A stretch of 7,644 bases of DNA from Euryarchaeota archaeon UBA54 (GTDB lineage: Archaea > Thermoplasmatota > Poseidoniia > Poseidoniales > Thalassarchaeaceae), in NCBI GenBank assembly GCA_002495735.1, contig DAGM01000042.1, positions 1 through 7,644 on the forward strand. Direction: 5' to 3'. This document shows positions 6,015 to 7,644 of this stretch, one piece after another. The first letter of the stretch is position 1; each line of letters opens with the position of its first letter. The position numbers and the translations under genes are program-made. Under the pieces are notes generated by a model that ran no database searches, had not been told where the DNA came from, and was given only the letters and a program-made list of their open reading frames with translations.

Positions 6015-7247
6015 GTTAGTGAATCCGTCGCACTGCTCTGCAATTCTGAGCAATTGGTTGTACTTCGAGGTGCGATCGCTCCTAGCTGGGGCTCCGGTTT
6101 TGATCTGTCCTGCATCGGTGCCGACAGCGAAATCGGCGATGATGTCATCACTGGTCTCACCAGAGCGGTGGCTGATGACTGTGGCGAAGCCTGCAGTGCG
6201 CGCCAATTCGATGACCCTTAGGGTCTCGCTGACCGTACCTATCTGGTTGAGCTTGATGAGAATGGCATTGCTGGCTCCCTCAGCTATACCCTTGGTAAGT
6301 CTGGTTGGATTAGTGACATACAGGTCGTCGCCGACGATTTGTACGCGATGACCCTCGCGGGCGGTGAACTCGGTCCATGAATCCCAGTCATCTTCGCCGA
6401 AGGCGTCCTCGAGGGAGACGATTGGATAGTTGTCGAGCCAAGACGAATACAGCGCGCCCAGTTCTGAGCCGGACAGCGCCTTTCCGTCGATATGGTACCC
6501 GTCTTCATGGTAGAATTCCTGCGCTGCGCAGTCGAGTGCAATCGATACCTGCTCCCCTGGGGTGTATCCTGCTCGCTCGATAGCGCCGAGTACGTGGCGA
6601 AGACCGTCCTCGTTTCGCGGAAGATTGGGGGCAAAACCGCCCTCGTCACCCACGCCCCCGAGCAGCCCCTCTTCATTGAGCAAAACCTTCAGTGCGTGGT
6701 AAATCTCGACGCCGGCGCGCAGGGCCTCTGGCAGGTTATCGAACCCGTGTGGGACGACCATGAACTCCTGCACATCAACGTTTGAAGCGGCGTGTGCCCC
6801 TCCATTGAGGATGTTCATCTGCGGTACTGGCATACTGGTCGGGCCGTCTGCCGCGATGTGGGCCCACAGAGGTCCGTCCGATGCCGCTCTCAAACAGGCC
6901 ATCGAGGCGCCTAGTATGGCGTTGGCCCCGAGTCTGCTCTTGTTGGCAGTAGCGTCAAGCAGGACCAGAGCGGTGTCGATGCCTTCCTGGTCGGACACCT
7001 CCATCCCGATGAGGGTGTCACGAATCTCGCCGTTGACGTGGGATATGGCCAAAGATACTCCCTTGCCGGCCCAATAGGGGCCTCCATCGCGCAGCTCAAC
7101 GGCTTCGTAGCTCCCTGTGCTAGCTCCAGATGGAACCGCTGCACGGCCTCGCAGTACACCGTTCACGTAGCAGTCGACCTCGACTGTAGGATTGCCACGA
7201 GAATCTAGGATCATCCGGGCCGAGAGGTCGCTGACAGCGCCACTCAT
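6006..7247 (-). CDS. eno: enolase (phosphopyruvate hydratase)
   Basis: Enolase of 413 residues interconverts 2-phosphoglycerate and phosphoenolpyruvate in glycolysis and gluconeogenesis. All key residues are visible: the mobile loop SGAST (40-44), Glu161 in QEFMVVP, Glu202 in GDEGGFAPN, metal ligands Asp239 (ALDCA), Glu280 (SLEDAF) and Asp307 (GDDLYVT), catalytic Lys332 (LIKLNQIGT), His360-Arg361-Ser362 (SHRSGET), and Lys383 (QIKTGAPARSDR). LEDAFGEDDW has Ala where most enolases have LEDP. The ATG at 7245-7247 begins just before the conserved LSARMILDSRGNPTVEV; a TTG at 7277 would add ten Arg-rich residues and is less likely. The stop lies inside the end of the convergent DHS-like gene. Normal length and full catalytic set indicate an active enzyme. 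Confidence 0.97.
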   Translation of the reverse strand: MSGAVSDLSARMILDSRGNPTVEVDCYVNGVLRGRAAVPSGASTGSYEAVELRDGGPYWAGKGVSLAISHVNGEIRDTLIGMEVSDQEGIDTALVLLDATANKSRLGANAILGASMACLRAASDGPLWAHIAADGPTSMPVPQMNILNGGAHAASNVDVQEFMVVPHGFDNLPEALRAGVEIYHALKVLLNEEGLLGGVGDEGGFAPNLPRNEDGLRHVLGAIERAGYTPGEQVSIALDCAAQEFYHEDGYHIDGKALSGSELGALYSSWLDNYPIVSLEDAFGEDDWDSWTEFTAREGHRVQIVGDDLYVTNPTRLTKGIAEGASNAILIKLNQIGTVSETLRVIELARTAGFATVISHRSGETSDDIIADFAVGTDAGQIKTGAPARSDRTSKYNQLLRIAEQCDGFTNLF

Positions 7248-7251
7248 TAGT

Positions 7252-7269
7252 GCGGCGACCTGTCGCCGC
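7252..7269. promoter_or_regulatory. 18-bp perfect dyad upstream of enolase
   Basis: GCGGCGAC-CT-GTCGCCGC (plus-strand reading) is an 8+2+8 inverted repeat that ends four bases before the enolase ATG on the minus strand. As DNA it looks like a transcription-factor operator. As RNA it would form a seven-pair, GC-rich stem with a CAGG loop that could mask the start. It sits in the 49-base gap between the upstream gene and eno. The symmetry is certain; the function is inferred. Confidence 0.45.
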
Positions 7270-7296
7270 CCTCTCAAGGTTGCGCCGGGGGTTGAT

Positions 7297-7644
7297 TCAC
7301 GCGTTGAGCCAGCTCAACCAGCGCGCAACCCTGCTCTGAACATCCGGGATTTCCATCTCGGAGCGGCAGCAACGCTCCCATCTGAGTTGTTCCTCGGTGG
7401 GGGATATCGAGAACAGTTCAGCCCGGAACAGTACTCCGTCGTGCTCATTGCAGACGCAACGATTGTCATCGACGAAGCAATGGAGGAGGTGCTTGGGGAA
7501 ATGTTGCATCTTGCCGGCCGATGGACTGCACAGCATGACGCTCCTCTCGAGAAACAGCAGCGAGTCGCCTGTGCACTGATCAACCTCGTGACCGAGCACC
7601 CTGCTGCCGGTCAAGAGTGATGCGACATCGACGTTGTACCACTC
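7297..7644 (-). CDS. unrecognised protein, C-terminal part only (N-terminus beyond window)
   Basis: The minus frame is open from the window end to a TGA at 7297-7299, giving the last 115 residues of a protein I do not recognise. It is rich in cysteine (eight) and tryptophan (four), begins with EWYNVDVASLL and ends RVARWLSWLNA. About 70% or more of its third codon positions are G or C, similar to the surrounding genes. It lies 49 bases upstream of enolase on the same strand, so it may share its transcript. The opposite strand is also open (7192-7620) in codon register, but that frame would have to start inside enolase and has no better start, so I favour this strand. There is no clear metal-binding CxxC pair and no membrane segment. 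Confidence 0.5.
   Translation of the reverse strand, partial: EWYNVDVASLLTGSRVLGHEVDQCTGDSLLFLERSVMLCSPSAGKMQHFPKHLLHCFVDDNRCVCNEHDGVLFRAELFSISPTEEQLRWERCCRSEMEIPDVQSRVARWLSWLNA

Noticed and set aside
7248..7277. TTG start extending enolase by ten residues
   Set aside because: The extra residues are Arg-rich, unconserved, and are simply the translation of the palindrome; the ATG at 7247 fits the family N-terminus.
7192..7620. 142-codon plus-strand open frame at the right end
   Set aside because: Its only good start lies inside the enolase gene, no suitable internal ATG exists, and it is in codon register with the more gene-like minus-strand frame. Kept only as a caveat on that gene.
1..7644. 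Search for mobile elements, CRISPR repeats, toxin-antitoxin or phage genes
   Set aside because: No transposase, integrase, regularly spaced repeats, or long direct repeats were seen by eye; the window is housekeeping and metabolic in character.

Overview
The window is a dense stretch of about 55-57% G+C with short intergenic gaps, gene overlaps and few clear Shine-Dalgarno sites. It most resembles a planktonic euryarchaeon such as Marine Group II/III (Poseidoniia). This placement is an inference from gene content and style: a THEP1-type NTPase, a small pyruvoyl SpeD, likely leaderless starts, and a tRNA-Cys with an encoded CCA. Several genes (GcvH, RNase HI, a serine-racemase-like enzyme, a bacterial-type deoxyhypusine-synthase-like protein) would also fit a bacterium. 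No mobile element, CRISPR array, rRNA or phage gene is visible.

Layout. Bases 1-1864 hold four plus-strand genes: the 3' part of a THEP1 nucleoside triphosphatase, a small two-helix membrane protein, the glycine cleavage H protein (gcvH), and an RNase HI that overlaps gcvH by ATGA. Directly tail-to-tail with RNase HI, with no bases between, is a minus-strand multi-pass membrane protein (1865-2281). A 77-bp divergent region (2282-2358) separates it from a PLP enzyme on the plus strand that resembles serine racemase more than classical threonine dehydratase (2359-3309). A minus-strand tRNA-Cys(GCA) follows (3330-3403).

Bases 3481-6014 hold three plus-strand genes that look like one operon: a class I aminotransferase, a diverged SpeD-like pyruvoyl decarboxylase, and a deoxyhypusine-synthase-like (DHS-like) protein. 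Both polyamine genes depart from the canonical types. The SpeD keeps its self-processing core but has lost typical AdoMet-contact residues. The DHS keeps the catalytic lysine but lacks the His-His motif and aspartates of true hypusine-forming enzymes. Together they suggest a non-standard polyamine branch (arginine or ornithine decarboxylation, homospermidine-type transfer) rather than textbook spermidine and hypusine synthesis. This is the best candidate here for undescribed biology.

Convergent with, and overlapping, the DHS-like gene is enolase on the minus strand (6006-7247). It has an 18-bp perfect dyad just upstream of its start. Upstream of enolase on the same strand is the C-terminal part of an unrecognised cysteine-rich protein that runs off the window.
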